Notes under the pieces: model-generated
What the model saw: only the letters and a program-made list of their open reading frames with translations
Told to the model about the DNA's origin: nothing
Databases searched by the model: none
Source of the DNA: Anisakis pegreffii
Lineage: Eukaryota > Nematoda > Chromadorea > Rhabditida > Anisakidae
Reading direction: 5' to 3'
DNA: 64,000 bases
Assembly: GCA_035041965.1 (NCBI GenBank)
Contig: JAPYMA010000093.1
Span: 186,001-250,000 of the forward strand
Program-made: the position numbers and the translations under genes
Shown: positions 25,834 through 38,400 of the stretch, piece after piece
How the letters are laid out: every line of letters starts with the position of its first letter
Numbering within the stretch: position 1 is the stretch's first letter

Positions 25834-28389
25834 ATGAATGTGAAATGGGGCAGACGATTGGTGCTCGGCATGATCTGTTATTTTACAATTCATTTGATCG
25901 TTAATATAGTCGACAATCGGCGAGTGATCGATCGTACTGAAATACCGACAAAGAAAGAATCCGATGGACCGCTGGTGATGAAAGATCTGGCTGATCGCAA
26001 AGGCAAAGTGTTATCGTTAGTGCTTTAGCAAATTTTTAGCCTCAATTTTGTGACATTATCTCCTCGTAATTTTTTTCATTTGCAACAGTTTTGAAGCATT
26101 TAATTGAATAGTTCGTGCAAATTATGAGAACATACACGTGTTATTCGTGGTGTTATTAGATGAAGTCGACGTCTCCTTGAAGATCACAATGAATTTTTGC
26201 AGTTCTATCTTTTTACTCGATGCAAAACCACTGCTGTCACGCGCTGAAGATTTGGTGATGCATCCACCGGAGAATAAAACTTATCCATTACCCGAGATTC
26301 CGGAATCCTTCATTAAGGTTGCTTCTATAAAAATATTCTCATACTTCCATTCGATCTGATAGCTCAATTGATACTTACTGTCAGGAACAAATGCTCCTAA
26401 AATACTTCACAGAAAACTCTCACGATTTCACGATAAACTTCCATTGTAAATCTTGTTTGATTCAGTAATATATAGGGCAATTCAATTCAGTTTATTGCTC
26501 CAATTGTTTATTGGGCTTCTGATTATATTACAGATACCTTAAGAATGTCATCAAGGAATTGGAATCGACCAAAACTAAATTTTCAGAAATTCGAACGTTT
26601 CGCCAAAGTGATCCATTCAGAAACTGATGAATTTTTGCTGTTCACAATGATCAATCGTGCTTATTTGAATCTCACTCTAAACTGGTTGTGTAACGTCGCT
26701 GCTTTCAACTCGAATATTCACTCAAAAACGCTCATCGTCAGTATGGATCGGCAGAGTTGCCGTAAAATCACGAAAGAATGGCCAAAAGTTAGATGCGTCT
26801 CATTCGAAGTGCCGGAGGGTTACAATGAAGCGCTGAATTGGGGTCGTCAAAGCTATATCAACTTGTTGACACTTAGAAGCGAATTGATGGTTAATCTGGT
26901 ATCGGTGAGTTCTTTTCTAAATTGCCGATTCTGTCACTGCACTCATCCATACCAAATATTAGAGCTGCTCTAATGAATGACTTCATGATGATCACTTTAA
27001 CCGACCGAGCTGTAGATGTAATGGCATCAACCACAAAATACTCTAATTTTTTCTGCTTTTCGTATTTTTCCATAAACGGTCTGAGCAGACACTGCTTGAT
27101 GGTTCCATTTTCGAATTGTTTTAGAAATCGCCCAATCGACTGTGGAACTTTTCTGGGATAAAATTTTAATACCAGTATGGCTACAGCTAATGCTATCGCA
27201 AACAGATTAGAATTAAAGTGTACAATATTAATTGCGTTTGTGAAGGAGTTGACTTTTGTTATGCTCATCTCAAATTAGATGATACCAGGTTATGAGTATA
27301 TCAAAGAATGTTCATTTCAGCTGGATATTCCATATATTTTGTTCGAAACAGACTCATCTTGGTTACGCGATCCAATGGAATACTTCGCAAACCGGACAAT
27401 AATCGATGATGCCGATATCATAGTTCCAACAAAAGGTTTTCACGTTTCACTGTCCATTACCTCCACACATTTCCGCTTCTCGGTTGCATCTTGCCGTTCA
27501 GATGACATCCTTCTTATGATTCATTATTTGTGAGCATTTCTAACCAATTATTTGCGATCAGCGCCACCAATTACTGAATTCTAATTATAAATACAGGCAA
27601 TTCATCAAAGTGATTGGCCAATCTTTTACTTAATACAATCCATCCACTCGAGCTTGTTGGAATTTAGATTTGAATTCTCAAATTTCAGGATATGATTACA
27701 AAGGCCAAAAGTATACGTTCGACCCGATGATTGTATATCCCACAAACGGTTCCAGGAGTATGCTAATGGAAATGAAACGGCGACTTCTTGATGACCCGAA
27801 ACTTTTTGATCAAGTAAGTCAGTGCCAAAAAAGGCGATTTAAAAAATATGAATATGGGAAGCTTTGAACGCGATTTCCAATGCGAAGAAAATATTCAGCC
27901 TTTTATGCTTCCACCAACCACGAATAAACCTCAAAATGACTTCATCTTCAACTTTACGAATTCACTGAATCCTTGACGTAAATGTGACGGTTTCAGACAA
28001 TTTTTTCCCTGGATAATCAGTAACATTTTCAGGATGTGCTTGAGGAACTCTGTAGCAGTCAATATTTTGGCGTTGTTTGTCGTCAATTCGAATGGGAAGA
28101 AATCGCCGACGGAAAGTGGTTCAAGCTGGCTGATGCTCAACGTCGTGACATGAAGCCCTACGTCGTCAACAATAACTACTACGTGGGAGTGCCGAACAAA
28201 ATCAGTCGACAGGCACTCAACGGACTGTGGTTCCTTTCGCCAAAAGGAAACTGTATCAAGTCGAAAGTACAGAAAATGCTCGAGAAATACTCACCTGAGG
28301 TGGCGAAAACCAAGAAGAACGCTAAGAAATTAACACATAAGCCTACAAAACCAAATAAGAAAGTCACTGCAAAGAAACAGGGTCGATAG
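25834..28389 (+). CDS. Type II membrane nucleotide-sugar glycosyltransferase
   Basis: Exons: 25834-26009, 26203-26317, 26587-26904, 27321-27435, 27689-27813 and 28033-28389, totalling 402 codons. Residues 9-26 form an uncleaved membrane anchor after a short basic N-terminus, the usual Golgi type II topology. The catalytic domain fits Nucleotid_trans (Pfam PF03407, GT77-like). It begins FLLFTMINRAYLNLTLNW, has the acceptor/donor region ALNWGRQSY, and carries a DXD-type motif at residues 212-214 (ETD) followed by SSWLRDP. A later NNNYYVG stretch fits the fold. The first position of the metal motif is Glu. The C-terminus is a Lys-rich tail (KKNAKKLTHKPTKPNKK). It probably transfers a sugar to a secreted glycan or protein; substrate unknown. 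The exon 1 donor (GT|GTTATC) is weak and is the least certain boundary. Confidence 0.85.
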
Positions 28390-29892
28390 CGTTGAACACA
28401 CGCATAAAACTTTCTTCCGGATATGGCGAGGACATTCAGAAATCGATAAACTAACGAAACTTCGATAATTCCGTAAGATTTCTTGTGTACAGTTAGTCAA
28501 ACAAAGGATGTATTTGGTAATCGTTAGCTTCAAATCAATTTCTTGTCCTTGGGTAGCTGATCTTCAAACGGGTACTAACAATATATCTTCTTTATGTGGA
28601 TATCTTAAACATTCAGTCAAGTTACTGGCTCAAAATGAATTGAAAGATAATTTTCTTTCGTAAATTACTCTTTGTGATCATAATCGATCAATTGTGTCTG
28701 TACCAAATTCATGTTTTCATTGTAATTACTTTGATATGTTCTCACAACATTGTTTCCAAATGGTGCATTTCAACTGTCCTCATTATTGTTGTTGTTACAT
28801 AATTTACGTTTTGAATGAAATTTATCATCGGTACAACTCCTGAATGATTCTCCACGCATTATAAACCGGCATCACGTTCTTACGGCTTTAGAAGGCAAAG
28901 AATGAACCGTACTGAAGAAGAAACGTTTTACTACAAAAGGTTGAGGGAGTGGGCGGTGCCCATTGTCCAAGCGGCTAGTGTAAGCTACCGTAATGCGGTC
29001 GCACTGACCAATCAGAAACATTGGAGCGTTGCACCTACTTAGGAATATACGGTAATGGGAAAGTCGTTGACCAATGACTATTGAGAAGCTCGAAAACAAT
29101 GTTCGTGCGCAAATTTTAGCAGAAAGTTTTTGCTTTCGATGTGAGACTGCTTTATGTGATTCACTGAATTTGTTGTTCATTTAATACAACTTACCACAAG
29201 CAATTCATATTTCCACGGCATTATTTTCGGCAAAGTATGTGGAAATAATCAGTTATTGTTTATAACGTGTGATGGAAGAGAAGAGTCTTCGGATTTCTTG
29301 AAACTGCCGCAGTCTTGAAGTTAGAATATGATAGAAATCCACTGGATGGAAACCAATAGTGTTGAGTAATGCAACATTCGGAAATGGACAAGAAATATGG
29401 GTTGACAGTGCTGAAACTCAATAAATTATGTGAATCATGATGAAGATGCAGAAACCGAAATTCACGGAATAGGACCGAATAAAAGTCTACAAATTAGGAA
29501 AAATTACGCGGAAACATGTGGATGATATGTTTCGACTGCCTCACAGAATCATGTTTGGGACGAATGCTGGAAATTGCGAACTGAACGAATACAGCTGATT
29601 GGGTGAGTGGCAATACACGACAACGGCAATGTGCACTTTTAAAATTTCGTCATTCTTATGGAGACGTGGACATTCAAAAGGACATTCAACTTACATCATC
29701 TAATGTGTGAAATTGAGAAATCTTTCGTCATGTTTAGCACATGCCGGACATCGTTCGTACATGATTTGCCTCGCTCAACCCAGTCTCCGGCATCGTTTTA
29801 GTGTTTATGTCGGGAAAAAAATTAAATTGAGGATTCCATTTTTTCAGACTCTCTTATTGTTTTATTTACGTGTGATACGTGTCCAGGGACCA
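28390..29892. other. Intergenic between glycosyltransferase and SARAF
   Basis: No exon with supporting signals was seen on either strand. The minus-strand frame at 28872-29180 has no recognisable domain. The stretch should contain the glycosyltransferase 3' UTR and the SARAF promoter; no TATA-like or other specific site could be assigned. Confidence 0.45.
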
Positions 29893-32370
29893 ATGAGGTC
29901 AGTAGGACCTGTGCAAGAGCTGCGTTGGATTAGCAGTTTCAAGCGCTACATCTACGTGCTACTGTTATGTGCATCAATTGTTGGTAAGTCTCATGTAAAA
30001 TTCTCCAATTTCCTAGTTTTCTATCTAGTTTGCATGAGTATGTATTGCTTTTTTTAGCATGTGAAGATCGTGTACGATTGGAAGATGTTACCACTCTAAC
30101 GTTGGTGAAGGGGCAGATGACCGCTGGACGACGTTCAGCGCCTGTCCCGCAATTGCAATGTATTGGTGGTAGCGCAAAAGGCCGTTATGAACCACGAGTA
30201 AGCAATTCTTTCAGTTAATGTTTTGTGCGGAAATGTACGGCATATCTGAACGCATGCGCTCATATTTTATGATATTTTCAGATTTTTTCTGAAGGAGTTT
30301 CTTCTCTTAATTTCTTTCCATCCAGTTTGATTCAACATCAGCAACTGGGTGTTAGATTTTTTGATGCAGATCATTGAGGTTACGAAATCTGATGGATTTG
30401 AATAATCCAGCTATAAAGCCAGTATCATCTAGCGTCAATCCAGTTAAGCTAATATCAATCCAGTGATTGGTATTATCTCAGTTTTCCTCTGTAGCGTATA
30501 TTCTTTATGTGATTTGGTTCAGGTTGTGCAATGTTATAATCGAGGATTCGATGGCATCTCTTTTCAGTGGGAATGCAAAACTGAAATGAGCAGTGAATAC
30601 ATTTTCGGCAGGGTGAGTGTCTTAAGTTACTGAACACCTACAACTTAGTTGTTTTGAAAATGACTTTATCCGTATTCTTCAGCCTAATTCATTTGAATCG
30701 GATGCATTTGCGTGATGGAATATAATGGCGTCATTCATTTTTAGATTGAGGTTTCATGCGAAGGCTACAATTATCCAGAAGATCCATTCATTCTGAAAGG
30801 TTCTTGTGGGGTAAGTTTTCCAAACGTTCAGTTATTAATTTCACTTGCAATGGATACGTCTCACTTCGTTTCACGAAGGAATACGTTTGTTTCATGACTT
30901 TCATTTATTCTTACGAAACGTTCATCAGCTCAAAATTCTCATCGACAATCGATCATTTTACTTTAAAATTTATTCACTTCCAGCTGAAGTATGAGCTCGA
31001 CTATGCTGGTGGCGGGGCTCAACAGAAAAAGCAACCAAGTGCGCCACCTTACGAAGGTGAAGAAACTTCGACTCATAGGTATGGTTTGTTATAATATTTC
31101 ATTAGTTTTACGATATCTATGTTTAATGTCACCGTTGCTTAGCACACGCACGTATCACTAATGATTTCACATTTTCAGTATTCTGTTTTGGATTGTTGTT
31201 ATATTCGTTATAGCAATGTTTGTGTTTGCACTTATACCGAGTCCTGCGTCTCGTGCAGGTCATCGTGACGGTTCTAGTCGAGGTAAGAATAGGTTTTGTT
31301 AAAGTGTCAACACTTCACTTCTTCTTGATTTACGTCCACTGCGTTTGTTGCATATCAAATAATTCGGACGAGTTCAAATAATTAGGATGCTTTAGAAAAG
31401 TGATGATATATTCCTACTACGGAAGATATGTTAATTGGATAAAGTTGCGAAAAAAATCTGAATTGGAAGGATCATTGGGAATCTGTGATATATGCGGTTA
31501 CTTTCCGAGAATATGGAATTGATATTCGTATTTCAGATGGTTGGGATGGTGGTCCGCCACCCCCACCAGGTTTTGGGGGTGGACCGGCTCAACCACCCCC
31601 ATATGGTTTTAAAACCGATGGCCAAAGACCATCAAATGCGCCGCCAACATATGACGAGGCTTGTGGCGGTGGTACGAGGAGCGGAACACATCCGACAGGA
31701 TCGTCTGCAGATAGTGGACCAGGATTCTTCACTGGATTAGGACTAGGCGGATTAGCTGGATATATGTTTGGACGAAATCAGAATAGGTAAGATTTTCAAA
31801 GAAATCAATAAATGTGCGATGATTACCGTGTGGTGTTATGTGGAGAATTTGAATGGGTTTTTGCGTGAATCATTGATTTGCGTCAATATTTCTTTTTATT
31901 TTAATGAATGCGCCACCGATGTAAATCAATCGTGATTTCATTTGTTTCCTTTAGAAAATCTATGACGTTTGATGGGAACTGATGAAGGTTTTGAGTGAAA
32001 TGATATAGTTTGGCGATGGAAAATATGGGGGTTGGATAGTGAAACATATTGCTAGCGTGCTGATGGAAATTTTGCATTCAGTGAGAAATTTTGTAGTGAT
32101 TATGGTGCTTTTCGACGTCGTTTTCGAGGTTCTCAATTCGAGCGTGACACTGGATTCTATGATGACGATAGACCATCAACGAGCGGTCTTCGGCAAAGAT
32201 CATCTTCACCCTCTACGAGGACGACAAGTGGTTTGTTACATTTGAATTCCTTCTCCAGAAATTTGGCACGGTCTTATCTTCCGTTCTAGTCGAGATGGGA
32301 CTACCTTTAACTGTCGTGTCTTTTTCAGTCAAATTGTTTTTTAGGGTTCGGCGGAACTTCGAGACGATAA
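29893..32370 (+). CDS. SARAF: SARAF (TMEM66), store-operated calcium entry regulator
   Basis: Nine exons: 29893-29983, 30058-30197, 30523-30612, 30745-30810, 30984-31078, 31179-31282, 31537-31786, 32097-32230 and 32345-32370; all phases agree and give 331 aa. A signal peptide (YIYVLLLCASIVA) is followed by a Cys-containing lumenal domain (LQCIGG, VQCYNRGFDG, FQWECK, VSCEGY). One membrane helix lies at about residues 162-181 (FWIVVIFVIAMFVFALI). The cytosolic tail has Pro/Gly-rich runs, a GLGLGGLAGYMFGR block and the ending SGFGGTSRR, which matches the typical SARAF C-terminus. In animals SARAF sits in the ER membrane and promotes slow inactivation of STIM/Orai calcium entry after store refilling. 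Family assignment is firm; the role in this worm is by homology. Confidence 0.93.
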
Positions 32371-34619
32371 CTGAAGAAACGACTCGATAACGTAAGGAAG
32401 AATCGCAGTGAATCGCAATCATACTTACAATTGTGTGCGTCTGCTGATAAACGATGAAGTTTATGAAACTGACATGGAGAATAGTTCGAATTGTTATTTG
32501 AGTTTGTTGTGAATTGGATGTTTGTTCGACTGTTTTGTTTGCTTATGTTTTGTTTTTTGTTGGAACTAATTGATGTCGCAATATGACTTCACGTTGATAT
32601 TTGTTCCCGGTTGCTTGCCGTTATGTGCCAATTGTAGACGGTTGATTTGCTGTGCAACTCACTCGATCGGAAGAGTGAGCCATGCTATCGTTTGTGTATG
32701 TATCAGTTGCTTTTGAAAATATCTGAACTATAATCGATAGTGTGTGCAAAATTTATAGAAAATGTGTTTTTGAAGAAGTTAAAAAAACGAATCATGAGTT
32801 TCATATTGTCGTCTTCTCCATTTTTAAATTAGGTATCTATCATATATTGATTCGTTTGAGTTGTTTTACTTTTCATTTTCTGTTTTCATCTGAAAATGTT
32901 AATTTGCTATTTGTGTGCGTTGTTTCATTGTTATCGTGTAGAGAAATTTTCTTAAATGTTCTTCCGTAATTTTGTATTCGCTTGAAAATATTCTCTCGGG
33001 AAAGCTGTCAACAATCGTATTTAGTCATTTAATGTGAATGAGCTTCGTGAAGCACATTTCGTTCATTGTTAGAAAGGATAATGTGTGGAATTGTGAAAAT
33101 TTTGTACTCGGCAATATCCTCCAAAACAATTTTTGAGGGTATCTCGTTGTTTAATAATATTTTGTGTGTATTCTCTTGTTAGCTATGTAGGCATCACGCA
33201 TTATTCGTTCGTTTCTTTGAATTGGAACTAATCGTTCGTTGTTAATTTATTTCGTGTTTAAGTTGATTGTTTGATCATTTAAAGCATAATTTGTTGAACT
33301 GAAAATTGCAGCATACTTTGAGATTTATTTAGAGAATCCTCTTTGATATTCAGTCATTCTGATGTATTGAAATTGATGGAAATCGCACGTGTATTTGGTC
33401 ATCACAGGCGTTTTTGTTATCGCAATACTTGCTTATTTATTAGTTTGGTGTGTAACTCATCCTCGCTGAAGTTATTTGCTACGTTGATAATTTATTTATT
33501 TATATTGTTTGGTGAACCTAGTCCTTAAATTCGTTCATTGTACTATGACTTATAATTTATTTTTTTAAAATAAAACTGGTCAGCAGTGTAATGCTCATTC
33601 TCAGAATTGAAGGCGTTATGTGTGATATTTGTGCATGCCAACGTTCGTGATGATCTGGGAAAATTATTAATAGAAACGTTATATGTGAGCGAAAATTTTG
33701 AACAGATTTTCAAGCTTTCACAGTTCGATAGTTCCAGGAAATTAACGTTGTTGGTCAAAAAAAAATATTACAACCACGTTGTCGATTATCCAGCGCAGTT
33801 TATTTCATATAATGTCGATCGAGATCGGAAGGATGGATTGAAGGGGTTGAGCTCACCACATACAAAATTACCGAATCATCCAGTATCACCTACGGGTGTT
33901 TCTTTTCCTTGTCTGGCTTTAACACTGAAATTCTATTTCATTCATTTTGTCAACAAGTTGAATGAATGCTGTTCATTTGTTGCCAATAATCACTCAATCC
34001 GATCCGTCACAGTTGTTGACATCCCGATTTCCGAGGTTGTCGGATTACCGGTACTGAAAGTGCGATTGTATGACACTTTTGCTTTTTGCATGTCGCATAA
34101 AGGATATTGTAATGGCACTGTGACATCTGCGATTTTAATATCCTTTGTACGTCATTCCTTCAGAGAGCTTTTGTGCCGCGATCAAACGTCACATAGCATT
34201 CATTGGCTTATTCACAGTGCTCTTATTTACCAAGCATAAAGTGTTGCCAATTAGTTCGCGAATGATCATTGGGCATACGAGCGAAAGTGACTTAGTTCAG
34301 GTGGTGTCGGACCGTCCACTTCAGTCGTCTGGAAAGTTTGTTCACTGGTGAAAGCAAGCCGGCAAACATTGAGGACGTAAGATCTAACGTCGTTATCTAT
34401 CAAAAGACAAACACATACGCATAGCAGAAATTTCATTTGATCATAGAGTGATAGAAAGCTGTTTGGCCCGCAAAATGATTACAATTCTTGGCTTTTCGAT
34501 TTTAAACGCTAGGATGGCTAGTCGCTGACGCAGATGTCGTTGATTCGAAACAAAAAACTGATATCATTGGACAACAATCTTATGAAATCGCTCATCAGTA
34601 GTTGTGAGTAATGTTTATC
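32371..34619. other. SARAF 3' flank; one long unexplained open frame
   Basis: T-rich sequence, probably including the SARAF 3' UTR; an AATAAA lies at 33569-33574, about 1.2 kb after the stop. An uninterrupted frame of about 210 codons (33607-34239, +) begins without an ATG and matches no family I know; see findings. Confidence 0.4.
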
Positions 34620-34835
34620 GATGAACCCAGTGCCCAACAGGGGCCTTGACGAGGAGCAGTTCACTGGAAGTTTGCCCCCGATCTTTTGGTCGGGGTCCGC
34701 ACCTAACCCGGTGGACAAATTCCTCCCCGCGGAAACTCTCTCCCGGTTAATTCACTCTTCAACTTCGTTTCAAGGGTCCTCCCGGCCAGTTTGATCCTCG
34801 ACAGTGTCCCACTCCCAGCCAAAAGGTTGCTCTCC
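34620..34835. other. GC-rich island, possible retroelement remnant
   Basis: This 216-base stretch is clearly richer in G and C than its surroundings, with runs such as CCCCCGATC, TCCCCGCGG and CTCCCGGCC. On the minus strand it reads toward TGTTGGGCACTGGGTTC, which looks like the start of an LTR preceded by untranslated sequence. I see no polymerase reading frame. A decayed LTR element or a fragment of a structured RNA gene are both possible. Confidence 0.4.
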
Positions 34836-34975
34836 AATCAACACTAGTTGTAAGTTGTATAATAGAATCGTCTGCTAAACTTCAAACATTCATCATCCAC
34901 TAATTCATTGAGAATTTCATTCACAATGAATTAATGAATGATGAGTGCATTAATGTATCTGAAAGAGAACAATTG

Positions 34976-35420
34976 AAATATCCAATATCATTTCGCTAAC
35001 TCTGCAAACTGTTTGAATTCACGTGAATCAATTGCAAGTGAATATTTACAATATTTGACATCAGTTGAATTGCTGACGTTAAGTGCATCGGACAATTGCG
35101 CAAAGGAAGTTTCTCTCCAAGTGATGAACAATGACCAAAGCGTTCGAACGTTTGAAAGGTCATGAATCTTGCAAACTCGAATCTTGAATGGTCTCATTTC
35201 GATTAGGCAAACTGAGTGGAAAAATCCAGTATCATTTTGCTAACTCTGCAAACTGCTTGAATTCACGTGAATCAATTGCATGTGAATATTTTGCAAACAT
35301 GTGAATATTTACCAATATTTGACATCAATTGAATTGCATCGGAATTGCATCGGATTGCATCATTGCATCAATTGCATCATTGACGTTAAGGGCATCGGAC
35401 AATTGCGCAAAGGAAGTTTG
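34976..35420 (+). repeat. Direct duplication with expansion
   Basis: Bases 34976-35113 and 35221-35420 are copies. Both contain GCTAACTCTGCAAACTG, TTGAATTCACGTGAATCAAT and GCATCGGACAATTGCGCAAA. The second copy is longer because of internal repetition of TTGCATCGGA/TTGCATCATT-like units near 35336-35385. Confidence 0.85.
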
Positions 35421-38400
35421 AGTAATTTGTAGTTTGTCTGTATCTGAATAGTGCTCTTTTCAACAAATGAGAGCATTCATTAAGTAAAATAGGTTGAGCC
35501 ACTCACATTAAGCATAGGTCTAGACCAACACATGAGATCAATTTCTTAGACAGTAATGTTACTGTTTGGATCAGTCAATATCAAATCTTCCACTCAGTTT
35601 GCGTTATCGATACTTTGTTTGGTGATCTTTCGAAATGTAAACGTGGTGAATAGAGCTATATTTTGTTGCATAGTCGAATAAACCTCTGATGAAATCATCA
35701 AATTTTAGTTTCTAAGATTACTGAAAATTCGCTAAGAGTTACTGAAAACTTCTTAATTAGTTGCAGAGAATTTGAAAGATGATCAAAGATCGAATCAGCT
35801 AAATGCACTTTCACTGTATTCAGTTTAAACTCTGGCTGAATTTTCAGGAAATTAGAAGCTGAAAAATTAGAAGCTTGACGGAATCGTGTGCAACATCGCA
35901 ATGAACGGATCTGAAATCAGGCATAAAGTGCATTGAAAGGCGCATGATTGCACTAAAATTAGAACTGTTCAACCATGGGTGGGATGAAAACGGTGAATGA
36001 GATTTAAAAAAAAACAAAACGGTGAGAACATATGAAATAAAATATTGTACTATCGAATATCAAATCCAGCTTAAAATCTTATTAAATCCAGCTTTCCACG
36101 TTTCTAAATCTGTTTCGCACTAGATCTATTTTGTTCATACGTTGTAGCATGACCACGACAAAACTGTTGATTAAAAGCGGCTAAGTTAGGAGTGATTATC
36201 AGCGATTATCAGAGTGATTACTGCTGTTCAGTTGAGAGCGATTATCATTCCCAGTTGATCAACTAATCACAACGCCAGTCACGGTGAACAATGATTTGAA
36301 AAATTATCGCAAGGTTTCAATGATTCAAAGCTTATTCCAAGTGATCATTATCATGTGCTTATCGTAAGAAATCGAAATTTATGCACTCAAAATTAGAAAT
36401 CTAAACGCATCAAATCTGAAGGATGGAGTCCTTTTCTCACTAAAAAAGGCATTTTAAGCCGCTGTTTACTTCGATTGCACCTACGCCAGTTCCGTTTCAG
36501 TGGCATAACGGATCGAAAATCGTTCACTTCATGAACAGTTTCAAATGATGAAATTTTTATCGGGGATCAAAAATCTGTTACAGTGCTCATCGCATAGAAG
36601 ATCGATTCACTCGAAATGTCACCATATTTACTTGAATAATGCACAAAAGCATGTGATTATATCATCATTTCCTAATAAATCGATGCAACTTCCACTGAAT
36701 TCAGCAAAAACGATAATGAATTGTGATAATGAACCAAATGAAAAATTAAACCAAACTCACAGTGGTATAATTCTGATAGCAATAACATCAATACGATAGT
36801 CGAAAAATTTATCAAAAAACGAAAATAATTCTCGAAACTTCCATTTTTCATTTTGAACTTCCATTCACTAGCAGTAAGGATTTTAAGAAGGAGTAGATGT
36901 AAATGCAAGGTTACTTTCAGTTGTTGAGACCTCTGGATGTGCAATATCATCTGCAGTATAGCATCTGCAAAGTATTGGTCATAACTGAACAGAATGGTAG
37001 AGCATCTTCACTGATTAGATGTTATGATCAAGGAAGTGATCAGCAAAATGACTGATTGAATACTCGACATGTAATCATGACAACAGCAGATAGATTCCAA
37101 GTATGATAAATGATTATTGATAGATCTGATCGCGAACAACATTTCATATCGAATGTAAACATTAGGCATTAGGCTTCAATCTATCTTGCCCTTCCGGTGA
37201 TAATTCTGTTGTTCTGCAACATAGTTCTTGGTCGCTTGATCCTCAGAGTCATCAGCACTTTAGTCCAAACCACAGTTTTTTGCGTTGGTTCACGATGACA
37301 TCCGTATTCGAGGTGATTATCCCCGTGACATAGTCCTTCATCAAGGAAATGGAGCGAGCCGGATGTTCCTATCGGATGTTCATCTGCGATATTTTTATCG
37401 GTAACTGTATACATTGATTCATTGCGTTGGCAGTGTCCGACAATCCATCTACGATTCATTGCGAACTGGTGACTGGGATATGATCGACAAGATGTCTACA
37501 GTAGAGCAGCACACACCTCCCAATACAGTGCTATTCAACAATCATGCATGTGATCGCCCACACCTAATGTTCATTCCAATTGAATTACCACACACTGCAT
37601 AAAAGTCAAGTATTGGATTCCGTGAAATAATAACTGAACATCTGGAAGTCAAGTGTTTGCATTGTAGTATCGATAATTAAGGAGCTAAACAACATCTCAC
37701 AGATCTTGTGGAAGCACACAAAAACTGCATAGATCCGTATGGTTCTCAAACCGTCCACCTTTCTAGTGCAAGCATGTCTTAAGGCTAGCATAACCGAATT
37801 CAACCAGGAACACTTTCAGCGAAAATTAATCTAACCGTTTTTTTCTTTTGAATCAGTGAATTTCCTTTTCCTACTAAAATTGTCGTCATCATTGGTATTT
37901 GTTCTTAATCGCTATTATTTATCCGCAAATCGCCATGCCTAATAATGCGCATTCATAGGTCGCAACATATTATCCACTTATATTCACTTAGCACTATGCA
38001 ATGAAATGGCTGGAGATTGTGCGAATGATAACGATTAAATTGAATAAAATTCCAAATGACGTAATCAGCAACTAATCAGCAAGTCTTGAAAAGTTGCGGT
38101 TACTTAATGCCATCAACGTATCCGTAAACATAAAAGTTGATGATAACGAATCTCTAAGCATGATGTCATTTTCTTACAATGTACTGTCGTCATCGTCAAC
38201 TTAGTCTTCAAAAAATTCTAACATTTCCAAGCAATTACAACGTCAAAAACACAAAAGCTCTAGCAGATCAATCGAATCATCGCAAGCGTCACTGACGGCT
38301 CGAAAAAAATTCGAATGATGTAACAGGTTGTTGAAAACAATGACGATCAGACACCTCAGAATTGTGGTGAGTTATTTGAGTGGAAATATCAAAATGTTGA

